A DNA stretch of 64,000 nt from the NCBI GenBank assembly GCA_946800325.1, contig OX326959.1, positions 24,993,447 to 25,057,446 on the forward strand, read 5' to 3'. The stretch is from Luzula sylvatica. Its lineage: Eukaryota > Streptophyta > Magnoliopsida > Poales > Juncaceae. Below, one piece after another: positions 10,979-22,879 of this stretch. Both the position numbers and the translations under genes were made by a program. Position 1 is the stretch's first letter. Every line of letters begins with the position of its first letter. The notes under the pieces were generated by a model. It made no database searches and was not told the origin of the DNA. It was given only the letters and a program-made list of their open reading frames with translations.

Positions 10979-12687
10979 GAAGTTAATATCAGGAACATTT
11001 CGCATGTGACCTTGTATGGGAAAAAATTTCGAAAAATAACCCAATTTTTCAAAATATTCCAAATCTAATCCAAAACTGATTTTAAAATTCGGTACAACTG
11101 ATTTTTAAAACCCGTTAGTTTAATTCAGTTAATTAATCGATTGAACTACTAATCAGGAGGGCACAAAATTTAAGAAAAATCACCGGGTTTTAAAAATCCG
11201 GTCATTGATTCAAATTGAATTAACTGATAGAGAACCCCCCAAATTGCACCACAACATATCTATCTATTAAATTATATATTAATTAACATGATAACTAACA
11301 CATGTCATATAATTAATAGTTAATTATTATACAATGAATATTCTGAATTAATAAATTTAATTTAAATCAATTAACTAATTAATGTGTTAATTAGAAATAT
11401 ATGGTGTGATATGTTATAAATAAATAGACAACAAGAAATATGAGGAGAGAAAAAAATTTCTATTCAAATGGATCAATCATTACAATCAAGGTTCTAAAAA
11501 CGGCCTAGGCGGCGGCGCTAGGCGCCAACCAAACTCCCAGCTTTACTCTAATCATTTATGTCTAGGCGGAATTCCGCCTAGGCCCGTCTAGATACCGCCT
11601 AGGCGCCGAATAATTCTGCGTTGGCCCACCCCACTTAATTAATTTATTTTATATTTTTTTAAGCCCCCAACCCTTCTCTTTTTTTTCCCCCTTTTCTTCT
11701 TTCTATTTTTAGAAATTTTATTTTGTGGTTTATTTGGATTTGTGTTAATGTTATGTTGTAGATTTCATGTTATGATTTGTTTGGACGTTGTCTTAAATAA
11801 AATCCATATACACTATTTTTAGTATAAAAAGTTGTAGCACAAATTATAATATATAAAAATTAAAAAATATGACAAAAACTATGTAAAATTACAAATCCGC
11901 CTAGATCCGATTAATCCCTCTAGGCGCTAGACGGTGTCCGTCCGCCCGACTAGCGCCTAGCGATTTCTGTAACATTGATTACAATAGCCACTACCCTCTT
12001 TATATAGTAGAGGGTGAGTACATGAATTAAATGGGATGTTACAAATAATTAATACTAAATCCCTATAATTACTCATATGACATTCATATAGTTTATATAT
12101 TTATAACATGATGGAGAAATTTTGGAGCAAAATAAAAAAATTATCTTTGTTCATGGGCCATGAGCCTGCCAAACAAAAGTAAGAATTTTAATTTGTCCCA
12201 AAATTTCTCCATGAGACTTTCTATTATTTAATTGATTGATTTAATTAGCATGATTATTCAAAAAATATATACAATTAATAATTAATTAATATTAAATTAT
12301 ATTTTTAATTCAATAAATATTCAGTGTATAATGATTAATGATTAATTATCTCATATATATTAGTTATCATGTAAATTAATATATTATTTAATAGATAGAG
12401 AGATGTTACGATACAATTTGGAGTTCACTATGAACTGACTGAACTTGCATTCATGACTGCCTTTTATAAATCGGTGGTTTTTCATAATTTTGGTAATCCT
12501 ATGATTAGTTGTTAAATAATTAATTAACTTAATTAAACTAATACGTTTTAAAAATCAGTTAGTATCGAGTTTTTAAAACTAGTTTTGGGTTAGATTTGGA
12601 ATATTTTGAAAAATCAAATTATTTTTCGAAAAATTTCACATACAAGATCACACACATAAATACTCCTTGATATATTATTAATCTTCG
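10979..12687. mobile_element. Foldback element with long (~400-bp) inverted arms, nested by a hAT MITE
   Basis: The left arm starts near 'gttaatatcaggaaca' and runs on through 'gtgaccttgtatggg', 'ccaaatctaatccaaaact' and 'aaattgcaccacaacat'. The same words recur in reverse complement and reverse order from 12,420 to 12,687: 'gatacaatttgg', 'agttttgggttagatttgg', 'catacaagatcac', 'tactccttgatat'. The arms are diverged but match over roughly 400 bases each, and no transposase is encoded. A separate hAT MITE (11487-11977) lies in the middle, so the foldback element is the older of the two. Superfamily unknown; long arms without coding sequence are compatible with a Mutator-like or foldback element. 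Confidence 0.75.
11487..11977. mobile_element. Non-autonomous hAT MITE with perfect 8-bp target duplication
   Basis: This 491-base element is flanked on both sides by the direct repeat ATTACAAT (11479-11486 and 11978-11985), the 8-bp duplication typical of hAT transposons. Its termini CAAGGTTCTAAAAACGG and (reverse complement of the right end) CAATGTTACAGAAATCG are imperfect inverted repeats. Both ends continue into GC-rich subterminal copies of CTAGGCG. The interior is AT-rich and non-coding, so a hAT transposase must have acted in trans. Confidence 0.88.
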
Positions 12688-13198
12688 TTATATTGAAACA
12701 ATAATATATATACATAATTTGGAAGCAAAGCAAGGTACACGACTACTTATAATTAAATTTGGTCAATGCCTCTCTACATCTAATATTTTGAACCATCCAT
12801 ATTTTAAAATAGGTGGATAATATAATCGTGTTAATCTCGTAAACCGCGCCTAGCATGTTAGTTCGCTTGTAATAGCCGGTTACTCGTGTATTTGATGGAT
12901 GGGCATAATAAATTGAGTGGTGAATGGTGATCATCCCCTATAATCTATGTTAACATGTACATTAATTATAGTGGTGAATCACGAATATATTTATTTGGAT
13001 CATCATATATATATAATGAGAAATAATTAAATGTCAAATGTTTTACATATCATTAATGTATTTAATATTTTTATTGTAAGTGTTTACGACCGTCTAAATA
13101 TAATTAAATCCAAATCTACTAATATTGAAAATAAGTTATTGAAATTGACTAATGAACCATTTACCAAGTATTAAACTGGTACATATGACTCGTCTGAA
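12688..13198. other. AT-rich intergenic DNA
   Basis: No gene or clear repeat. The small reverse ORF here (63 codons) has no family resemblance and looks like chance. Confidence 0.45.
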
Positions 13199-14236
13199 AA
13201 ATAATTAATCAAATCCAAATTTAAAAATTTGGAAAAATATATGTATTAAACGAAATTAATGCACCATTTGACATGTGTTAAAAGATACACATGACTCATT
13301 TTCACTGTTTAACATATGTTCAAATGGATACACAAACTCATTTCCACTATTTCACACATAAATCATAATTTTTCTAAAATTTTATAAGAATAAAACTATC
13401 ATAAAAATTAACAAAAATATAAGAACAAAAATAATAATTTGGCAAAAATCTACAAAATAAAAATGAAAATATTTTGTTTGTAAAAAAAGATAAAAGATAA
13501 AATAATTAAATATTTGTTCAAAAAATATGACTTATCATGTGTAAAATTAAATATAATAAAAAAATTAAATAAATCAAATTATTCTTTAATATTTTGATTT
13601 ATCACCTAATTAGTATGATTCATCATGTAATTAGTACGATTTGTCATCTATTATGATTTATTATTTAATACAATTTAACATTTACTACATTTATTATTCG
13701 TTACCAACAAATCAACAAGTTGGAGGATTTTAAAGTGAATTAAAGTTGACTTTTTAACTTTTGTTCATATTTACGAAAGAAAAATAATACTTGTCCCCCT
13801 TTACTATTCTAATGTGTTGACAATATTTAATAAATGCATTGCATGTTAAAATATTTTAGATAATAAATCATGATAGGCGACAAACCGTATTAATTATATG
13901 ATAAAACACATTGATTAGGTGGTAAATTAAAATATTAAAAAATAATTTGATTTATTTATTATTTTTATTATTTTTAATTTAACACATGATAAGTAATATT
14001 TATTTGAACAAATTTTTATTGTTTTATTTTCCATCTTTTTTAAAAGAAAAACATTTTCATTTTTATTTTACTTATTGTTGCGAAATAATTATTTTTATTT
14101 TCATTGTTATAATTTTGTTTTTTTTATGATTGTTTTATTCGTGTGTATCCGTTTAATACATGTTAAATGATATATTAATTCAGTCCAATAATTTTCTTTT
14201 CCAAATTTATATATTTAAATTTGATTAATTATAGAT
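13199..14236. repeat. Large imperfect inverted repeat (foldback/MITE-like)
   Basis: The left arm (about 13199-13620) and right arm (about 13905-14236) are reverse complements over most of their length. For example, 'ataattaatcaaatccaaat' on the left corresponds to 'atttgattaattat' on the right, 'atgacttatcatgtgt' to 'acacatgataag', and 'tttatcacctaattag' to 'attaggtggtaaatt'. The central loop is about 280 bases. There is no coding sequence. The element is strongly AT-rich, so some matching is compositional, but the co-linear order of GC-containing words supports a true inverted repeat. Confidence 0.65.
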
Positions 14237-14789
14237 GGTGATAAACAAACTTGTTAAAATCATTAAACAAATTAATAATGTGTGAAACGGTGGTCCTTTA
14301 TTTCCTTCTTTTCCTATATACGATGAAAAAATTAAATGATATTAGTTTACAACTAGCATTTAATTCGGAGCCAACACATCAACCATCCTAGTGAATTTTA
14401 ACGGGATGTATATCACCACTCTTTACGAAATGAAAAATAACAGAGAAAAATCGTAACAGAGAGAATTGTAACGTTACTTTGTTTGCACCGCAAACTTTGT
14501 ATAATGTTATTAAAAATAGAAAAAAAAATATACTTGTCCTCTTTACTACCTTCTCAACCTATGTATTGGAAATATATGATAAATTCATTAAATATTAAAT
14601 TAATTTATATAATAAACTAAATGATACAGATTAACTAAACGATAAATCATTTTAATTAGGCGGTAAACAAAATATTAAAACATAATTTAGTTTATTCAAT
14701 TTTGGAGAATTTCTAAAAAACTCCTTAAGTTTTTTGGAAATTATGAAAATAACATAGTCTTTTTTTTTAGGTTTCCTAATACCCTATCA
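14237..14789. repeat. Diverged partial copy of the preceding inverted-repeat element
   Basis: Bases 14531-14705 repeat, in direct orientation with divergence, the sequence at 13795-13975. They share 'acttgtcc..ctttacta', 'gataaatca', 'ttaggyggtaaa' and 'aaatattaaaa'. This suggests a second, truncated member of the same family. The remainder holds no gene. Confidence 0.5.
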
Positions 14790-15930
14790 TTTTTGCTTCC
14801 ACCAAAAAAGCCCAACATTTTTAGATTTCGTACAAAACCCGATGCCTTTTTGTTGAATTTAAAAAAATGACCATTATACCCCGTAATTTTATTTTATAAA
14901 TTTTCATAATTTAATAAATAATATATAAATATTAAAATAATATATAAAAATATAAAAATAAAAAATTGTCAAAATATAAATAATACATAAAAGGAAATTA
15001 CTATAGTGTATCCATTTCTAGAATAAAGAAAGAATCCAAAGAACCAAAATTTAATATAAGCACTAACGGAAGGGTCTTTTCATAGTTTTTCATTATGACT
15101 AAACCAACACCGCGTGAACCCTTCACTCATGCCGCATCTCTTTTCCGTGGACGCTACACTAGGAAATCCTTCTCTCTTTCCCTTCTCTACGAAGCAGAAT
15201 AATATATTTGTACTTGCAGAATAATATATTTAACTTCTAGAATAATATCTTAAAAGCGTGTCAGAAACCGCATGTCAGAGATTGTTTGTCAGAGAGAGAG
15301 AATGTCCGAAAGCGTTTTGTCAGAAATCGCGTATGGATGCGGTCCGTCATGCACAATACATAGAATACTATCTTGTATAGTTCAACATATTATCTTATAT
15401 AGTTCAGGATAATATCTTATCGGTTGGATTCTAAGTTTGGATTCTTTTTGGATTTTTTTTGTTGGATTCTTTTTTGGATTCCAGCTATCAGACTTGTATA
15501 TTAAAATATTATAATGAATAATACATACATATTAAAATATTATTATAAATAATACATAGATATTATAATTTAATATTATAATAAATAATACTTATTAAAA
15601 TCTTTTCAATATTTTTTTATATAAATATTGGTTTTGCAACAATAACAAAAACTCAAATTTTTTTTTTGTACAAATATGTGGAAAGAATTTAAAAATGATA
15701 TTTCAATATCTATGTATTATTTATTGTAATATTTATGTACTATTTATTATATATTTTAATATCTATGTGTTATTTATGTTGTTAATAATTATTTTATTTT
15801 TGAATTTTAATATTTTGTTTTATTTATTAAATTTTGGATATTTATAAAACAAAATTATGGGGGTATAATGATCATCTTCTAAAGCATGAAAAAAATGTAA
15901 GGATTTTTTGAGGAAATCTAAACATTGTTG
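14790..15930. repeat. Inverted-repeat element cut off by the copia LTR
   Basis: The left arm words 'ttagatttcgtacaaaa', 'atgaccattataccccgtaa' and 'attttattttataaa' reappear as reverse complements just before the LTR, as 'gaggaaatctaaac', 'gggggtataatgatcat' and 'tttataaaacaaaattatg'. The arms therefore pair across about 1.1 kb. The right arm stops at the first base of the LTR (15931), while left-arm sequence outside the pairing (14,750-14,800) has no partner. The retroelement therefore probably inserted into this element. No coding sequence. Confidence 0.6.
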
Positions 15931-16993
15931 TGAAGGAAATACAGTTTTGGATCAACGGTAAAATGTTACGTACAAGGACAAACGAACGTACGCGTTCGTG
16001 GACAAAAGAAACTATTTTAGTAAAACTGGCATAACTTTCAGATAACGACTCCTATTTGAATGGTTCAAATTGGGTTGGATAGATAATGAGATTATCTAGA
16101 ACTTTCATGAAGAAATATATTTCATTTGAGCGATGTATCAGTGTCGTTTTAATGGAATACCGAAAGGATGCGACAGTTTGACATACAGTTAGTACAATCG
16201 TCATAACTTTTGTATCCGAACTCCAATTGGGCTGGGGCAAATTGGGTTGGAAAGATAATAAGATTATATACAACTTTAGTGAAGGTTTGAAGTCGGTTGG
16301 AGCAATTTAACAATTTCGTTTCAACATAATACTGAAAGGGTGCATGTAGTTTTCTGTTTGAAAATGTGTATAGTAGATATACACAGTCTTTGGCCCGTCC
16401 TTATCCTATGTAGTATATATAAGATGTTTTTCTCTCTATTATTCAGTCTAATCTAGTCGAGACAAGTTCAATCCAGTTAATCATTCTATCAAGGAGTTGA
16501 AAGAGTGCGAAGAAAGAGACAAAGAGAAGAGAGGAGAAAAGAGTTTTCTCCGTCTAGAGAATCGAAAGCAATCATACAAGTTCGCCGGTGCATCGTCTAG
16601 GCAGGTGCATCCGCGACCGAGGTGCTACGACTAACGGTGGATATGGGTAGAGGAGTTCACACTTTGTGACTCTTCGTTTGTGATCAAACCGGAGAAGTAA
16701 AGGAGCAGAAGACTGTGGAAGCGTGTGGGCATGGGACGCACGAAGACAACCGGAGACGTGTCAAGACGGTGGGAGACGTGTGGTATGGGATGCACGGGCT
16801 AGTCACCAATGTGACATCGAAGAAGAGAAGGATGCAAGCGATCAACCCGTGGTGCGTGATCAATTTCACGCTGGTAATCGTCTATCCTACTTTGCATCGT
16901 ACCCTCGAAGTCGAGGCGTGATCTCGGGTTATGGGAACCGGACCGGGCCTACATATCCGCTGCGCGGGGCCGGGGTCGGGAGAATTCCCTTCA
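15931..16993 (+). mobile_element. 5' LTR of a Ty1/copia element
   Basis: This 1063-base LTR begins TGAAGGAAATACAG, ends ATTCCCTTCA, and is followed after one base by a primer-binding site. The related 3' LTR is at 22880-24004. The U3 part contains two diverged copies of a block of about 170 bases (from 16029 and from 16200), both including 'cataacttt', 'aattgggttgga' and 'gataat.agattat'. A TATA motif lies at 16414-16422. The start of the 24.7-kb duplicated segment (16492) falls inside this LTR, about 70 bases past the TATA motif. Confidence 0.88.
16414..16422 (+). promoter_or_regulatory. TATA motif of the copia LTR
   Basis: TATATATAA lies in the LTR just before a pyrimidine-rich stretch, the usual place for the U3/R boundary. 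It is missing from the partial LTR that opens duplicated unit 2. Confidence 0.5.
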
Positions 16994-16994
16994 G

Positions 16995-17006
16995 TGGTAT
17001 CAGAGC
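16995..17006 (+). other. Primer-binding site (initiator Met tRNA)
   Basis: TGGTATCAGAGC is the standard plant copia minus-strand primer site, complementary to the 3' end of initiator methionine tRNA. It lies one base after the LTR end, which fixes that boundary. Confidence 0.92.
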
Positions 17007-18330
17007 GAACGCCATCGATTCGAGGGTCGAATCATAGTCGTATATTTGATATACGCACGGGTTATCAAAGTTCGTATCCGTTTGCATGATGCTATATATT
17101 TAGAACGTCAATTTCGTTAAAATCACAAGTGAAATTCACTAGAGATCAATCAAAAGTTGATTGAGAGTATCTAGGAATGATCGTGAAATTTTTTCATGAT
17201 TTATCGTTTTGGAAACGAGCGAAAACGGAAGAAACAACGAATACTGCAGAAAAACTGTGTTTTCTGCGTCCCGGGGCCAATTATTTCGCCCCCCATCGTC
17301 CGCAGGGGAGTGAAGGGGGTGCGTAGGGGTCCCCAAGGAGGTGAAGGGGTGCAGGGGTGCGCTGGGGGCTTGACAGTCACGCCTCCAGGGCCTATTTTCA
17401 CGCTCCAAGGTCACTTTTCACGTTCCAGGGTCCCCAAGGGGTGCGGGGGTGCGGGGCTGCATTGGGGGCTTGACCGTCACGCCCCCATGATCATTTTTCC
17501 ACGCCCCTGGACCATTCTGCATGGTCCCTGAATGCTGATTTTGTTTTCGCGATAACTTTGGCTACGAAACTCGGAATTTTGAGTTCTTTATATCGATATG
17601 ATCGGCATCATTCATACTAGCATATAAGATAACTAATTATTTAGAATAATTAGTCTCCCTAAATAAATCATATGCATTTTGAAAATCTTGTGATAGTGAT
17701 ATAATATGATTATGTCACGAATTTAAGAAACATGAATGTGATGATCCCTCATAATATTTAAGTCATGGAAATGCCTTCCATGTCAACAACCATCGAAATT
17801 GGTATCACAATGTGTGTGTTGTTAGGCCTTCATCATGCACACATGTTGTTGGTATCAATGGATGGCAAGCGTTAAATGCGGACTCACGTGTTGTTAGGCC
17901 TTCGTCATGCACGTGAGTAGTCCACTTGAACGATACGTTTGATATGGTTATGACTTAACTATCCAAGCCAATCCGATTGGAGTTCGGGGCATAGTTAGAA
18001 TGCACACACGGAATTGGGATTGTATGTGATATGATCCATCACCGAAATTCTATAAAGGTTCAAGAGTCGTATTGGATACGATTGGATATTAATCCTACCT
18101 AAATAAGCGAGATCTCACTCGATAGGCCTTCGTCACTTGTGGGAGGATTGCGAAATATGGATCTCGAGTGTTATGGACTTGGAGTCCCGTATCGGTATGA
18201 GGGTTATCGATTCGATAAAATAACATTGTCATTAATTCATCATATAAGCATATAGATTAAGTACGCACGGTTAGGAGCTTAATCTTCATCATTCGTTTAG
18301 AATTATGTTTTCAAGCAACACCAAATATAT
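17007..18330 (+). mobile_element. Long untranslated leader of the copia element, with a G-rich block
   Basis: About 1.3 kb separates the primer site from the first gag-like sequence. Bases 17265-17520 are strikingly GC-rich, with repeated 'ggggtgc' and 'cccaagg' words and repeats of 'cagtcacgcc'/'ccgtcacgcc'. Bases 17770-18150 contain several copies of 'gttaggccttc(a/g)tcatgcac'-like phrases. ORFs in the G-rich block resemble nothing. Part of this leader recurs inverted at about 28,400-28,780. Confidence 0.7.
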
Positions 18331-21300
18331 CGATGAGATCGATATGATAGTTGGATTTTGGGCCGGAATTACCGTAATTAACCTTGATAGTCAAAGAATG
18401 ATTCTTAGACTTAAAGGAACGTGTTGGACACGGAAATGGTAGATTCATGGCTCGAGGCTTTGGCTTTAGAGAAAGCTGGGTTCGATAAACTTTAAGAAGA
18501 AATCAAACGATATTACGTGCCTTGTGGTGGCATGTATAGACGTAAATTTCTCAAAATTGTTTTGAGAATTCATGTGCATACGAAAGTAAAACACAACGCT
18601 CATGAAATAATTTCAAGAGCTAGAGCGCGTTGAATGGTTCGATGCGGCTCAAAGAGCAGGTTAATTTTGAGACGCCATATGGGTCTTTGATTAACACTCG
18701 TGTGTTGATGGTACGAGATTTGATCTTCGTGACCGAATATCATATGCATTCGATAGATAAGTCGATCTCGAAATTGCATGAGATGCGATTTAAATTTGAA
18801 TTGGAGATGCTAGGAGCATCCGAGGAATCCAATGCATAGAGATGTGTGGATGTCCTTGTAATTCAAGGGCGGGATCGGAAGAAATAAATGTCTAAGGGTA
18901 TTTTGGAAAAATGTTTTCCAAATAGAAAGTCCGGACAAGGAATTGTCCAAACTAATGACTCAAAGAACGGTGAAATCTGAGGAGGATTAAACCTAGAAGT
19001 TGATTGCTTCTTTTGGCATTGCCGTCTTGGCCATATGAATGAGATACGCTAATCTAGATTCCATATGATGGATTGATAGAATCATTCGAATTAGATTCGA
19101 TTGATTGATGCGATACTTATTTATTAGGCAAGATGACAAAGGGCATCATTCTCCAAATGTTGGAGAAAGATCCAACGAATTATTGGAAATTACATTTAGA
19201 TGTAAATTTTTCGATAAATTCTGAGGCAAGAGGAGGCTATCGGTATTTTGTTACGTTTACGGACGGTTAAAATAGATACGGTAATATCTATTTAATGCGT
19301 GCCGGAACAGAGACATTTGGATCGAGAAGGCAAGTATTTGAGCTACGCGCTTCAATAGGATCGAGGAGGCGATATTTGAGTTATACGTATTGATGATCAT
19401 TTATGATTGTGGAATCGTTTCACGATTACCTTCATTCGGAACATTGAGGATGTATTCGAAAAGAGGAAATGAACACATGTTGGACATGGTTCGATAAATG
19501 ATAAGTCAAACGGATCTCCCGAAAGGTTTTTGGGGATACGCCCTTGAGACAGCGGCACTAATGAATGGTTGCATATATGATATGGACCATAAACCTTCTA
19601 ATCGGTACAAAAGACGCCATATGAGATATGGATCGGAATGGTTCCGAAGTTGTCATTTGTACAGATTTAGGATGTGAGTAAATTTCGAAATTTGTTTCGG
19701 TTAAACTCGATCCCAAATCTGAAAATTGTTCGTTTATCATATATCCTTGAGGAAACTAAAAGGTATTAGTTTTGACGTCCCGACGAAAAATGAGATTTTC
19801 GTGGCTCGAAGAGATGCCTTCTTGGAGGAGGATATAATGTGCACAAGTTTAGAACTTGATGCCATTCATCTCTACGCGGGCTAGTGGGAGTAGAATAAAT
19901 CTTGAAAGAGTTCGAGATATGAAAATGAACATTGTGCCGATGTAAGTTGACACGACTTCATCAAGAGTTGATGAATACGAGTCGAACACACAAAAGAATT
20001 TTTCGTAGATCAAGTAGGCTATATCATAAGACAGTAAATACGGATTTATCGTGGCTAATGATGATAGATCGAAATCATATCATGATTCGATATCCTACAA
20101 GAATGCTATGAAAAATGATGATTCCATATGTCAAGATGCCATGAAATCTGAGATTCGATCCGTGTAAATTATCAAGTTTTGAACTTGATTTCATTACTTT
20201 CCGGGTTAGACCCGTGAAATGTCAATGGGTTTTTTCAAGATGAGAACCGACACGGATAGGAATACGCATATATGTAAAGTGAGGCTTGTAGCGAAGAGTT
20301 TCATGCAATTCATAGTGAGACTATGAAGAAACGTTTTCGCATGTTGCCATGCTTTCACATTCACGAATTTCTGCTTGCCATGGTCGCATATTATGACTAT
20401 CTGATGTGGAAAAATGGATGCCAAAACCGAATTTCTTGACAGAAATTTTATGAAAGGATGTGTACTTGACACAACTTTACGGTTTTGTCGATTCATAAGA
20501 ATCGGAGATATGATATGCACGCTTTAACGATCCATATGATGGATTAGAGAAAGCTTATCGGAATTGGAATATTCGTTTTGACGAAGTTATAAAATGTTAT
20601 GACATTGTCGGAACGAATGGAAACTTTGTGTACACATGAAGGTTAGTGGGAGCCGCGTTATATTTCTGGTAAAGACAAAGAATTTAGGCGAGACTGCTTA
20701 TGAATTAAGCGTGAAGATATATGATAGATCTAAGAAGTTCCTCATTCAAGATTATAGCACGTATATCGACATAATGTTGAAAATGGTTTTCAACATATAA
20801 CTCCTTGGAGGAGTTAAATCGAAATGTCGAATGGCAGAAACTTTCTACGGCTCGATGTGAGACATCAAGCAGGGCGAAAAGTAATAATATGATGTTTTAC
20901 ATTTGATGTGAAGATCTATTATATCTGCCATGACATGTATGTGGCTATACGTCGTACACATAAAGCGTCTAATTTACCGTCAATAAAATCGAAGGGAATC
21001 ACACGAGTTTGAATGTAATGAGATTACATGAGACTAACTCTTGTGAATGTATAATGGTTATACATATATATACATAATGGTTATGTATATTTAAACCCAT
21101 CGGGATTTGTATTGATAACGGTGAAGTTTATCCTTTAATACTTTGCGAAGGAATTCATGATTTTATTTTATCTATAATGGTGTGGAGGACGTGTTGGTTA
21201 TAAATAGTTATAACAACAACAGTTTCCAAATATGGCACGTCCAAATATGTAGCACGACTTTCGATCACAAAGTGTGTACATGATTTGCTTAAACGAAAAC

Positions 21301-22870
21301 ATGGTTATGTGGAAAGGTTCCACATGACCAATAATTAATGATTCTATTTACGGAGGCGAGTATATTGTGGTTATGAATCACAAAAGGAAGCGGTATGGAT
21401 CAAGGATACATGACTAAACTCGAGTAGTCACGAGTTATCGGATTTATGATTGTGTATTGCGTGATACGCAATAGTACAAGCAAAAATGCCGAGGTCACAA
21501 CCACTTCTAGCCAATACTCAGAAAATTTCATTGATCCATGAAATTTTGTGAAATGATGTGATCATAGGTATTGGAAATGTTCCAAACCTCAAGAAGATTA
21601 ACACTAGCGGCAACGTGCGGAACCGTTTACAAAACCGCTCTCTCTAGTCGCGCGTGACTATCATGCGATGACTATGGGTATGGAGATACCTAGAGGAGGA
21701 AGAAGAGAGTAGAGTGTAGTTATCTAATACGATAGTCCTCGCAGGTTATGGGTATGGAGATACCCATAGGTAAACGTTGTATCACCCAAATACTTAGTCC
21801 ATATGTATCACCCAAATTTTTGTTTACTTAAATTAATATGCATTTTCCTTGTATGAAAACTGTGTGCGGGTTGTGTAATTTGATTACATGAACCCTGATT
21901 TGAACTTGTGTGGACGTCGACATAATTGAGGATTATGTGCAGCGAAACCGTCACACTTAAAGTTTAATTTCTAAGCATCCCTAGTCATGATTCAGTTTGC
22001 TTAAGAGTGAAGCATTTACATTATCAGATAATAGACTGAACATGTACACTAGTACGTTAGCCGAGGAGATGATTGTGTTTTGCTAATCATAGGACAAAGG
22101 TGTTTGTGGAATCGGGAACATAGATATATGATAGGTGACATATATTGGATATGACCGAAGCCGCGAGACCATTAAATGGTTTAGTCATTATATATGGACT
22201 TGCGACGAGTAGGGTATTAGGTTCTTCATACTTGACGGGACCATTGATTGCATTACGTGCGTAACACAATGCTTTGATATGACCTTACGCTCACCGTAAT
22301 AGAGAGTTAAAACGGTCATCATTGGGTATTGTCCGAAACACGGAATTCAATGTGAGTCTCCAAGATAGGAATTGTTTATTCCGAAAGGAAGAGATATCTC
22401 TTTGGCCACTCCATGAATTGATTAACGAAAATTACGGCCGTAGTCAATGATATTAACGGTTAATATCGATCGAAATTGTTAAATCAGTTCGGAAACGAGG
22501 AATAAGTATAGTTAATCAAAATATAAGGATGACTACCACCATGCCTTTTGATTAACGGATATCGCTAACAAGAGAACTAATAACCGCTATTCGAGATAGG
22601 CACAATGATCACAATCATTCTTCGTGTTAATATGGGTAGCCATGATGGAGTGACTAGATCCCGCTCATGGGCTTGTAGTGCTTTGGAAACAGCCTACTGC
22701 CATCGTTAATCGAACCTACATGGTCACACAACGAGTCGTACTAAGTCGGGTTTGATTATAAAATTGGCACATAAGATGTGCATATCTTGGTATTTGATAC
22801 GCGAGCTATATTCTCAAAAATTGTGCATATTGGATATGCATGAGTACCTTTTAACTAGATCTGAAATTGA
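18331..22870 (+). pseudogene. Decayed Ty1/copia gag-pol (gag, integrase, RT, RNase H)
   Basis: Copia domains appear in canonical order but are riddled with stops and frameshifts. A gag fragment at 18630-18839 (TEYHMHSIDKSISKLHEM) matches the copia gag motif. Integrase traces near 19,140-19,280 include YRYFVTFTDG. RT is recognisable near 20,350-20,460 (LLAMVAYYDY) and 20,520-20,620 (WNIRFDEVIKCYD). RNase H traces lie around 21,350-21,480. No ORF exceeds about 110 codons, so the element cannot make its own proteins. Copia gene order (integrase before RT) is clear. Confidence 0.85.
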
Positions 22871-22879
22871 GTGGGAGAC
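22871..22879 (+). other. Polypurine tract of the copia element
   Basis: GTGGGAGAC directly precedes the 3' LTR start TGAAGG. This is the usual plus-strand primer site of plant copia elements. Confidence 0.75.

Noticed and set aside
17196..17531. 111-codon ORF in the G-rich copia leader
   Set aside because: Gly/Arg/Pro composition reflects the G-rich DNA; open frames exist on both strands and none resembles a protein.
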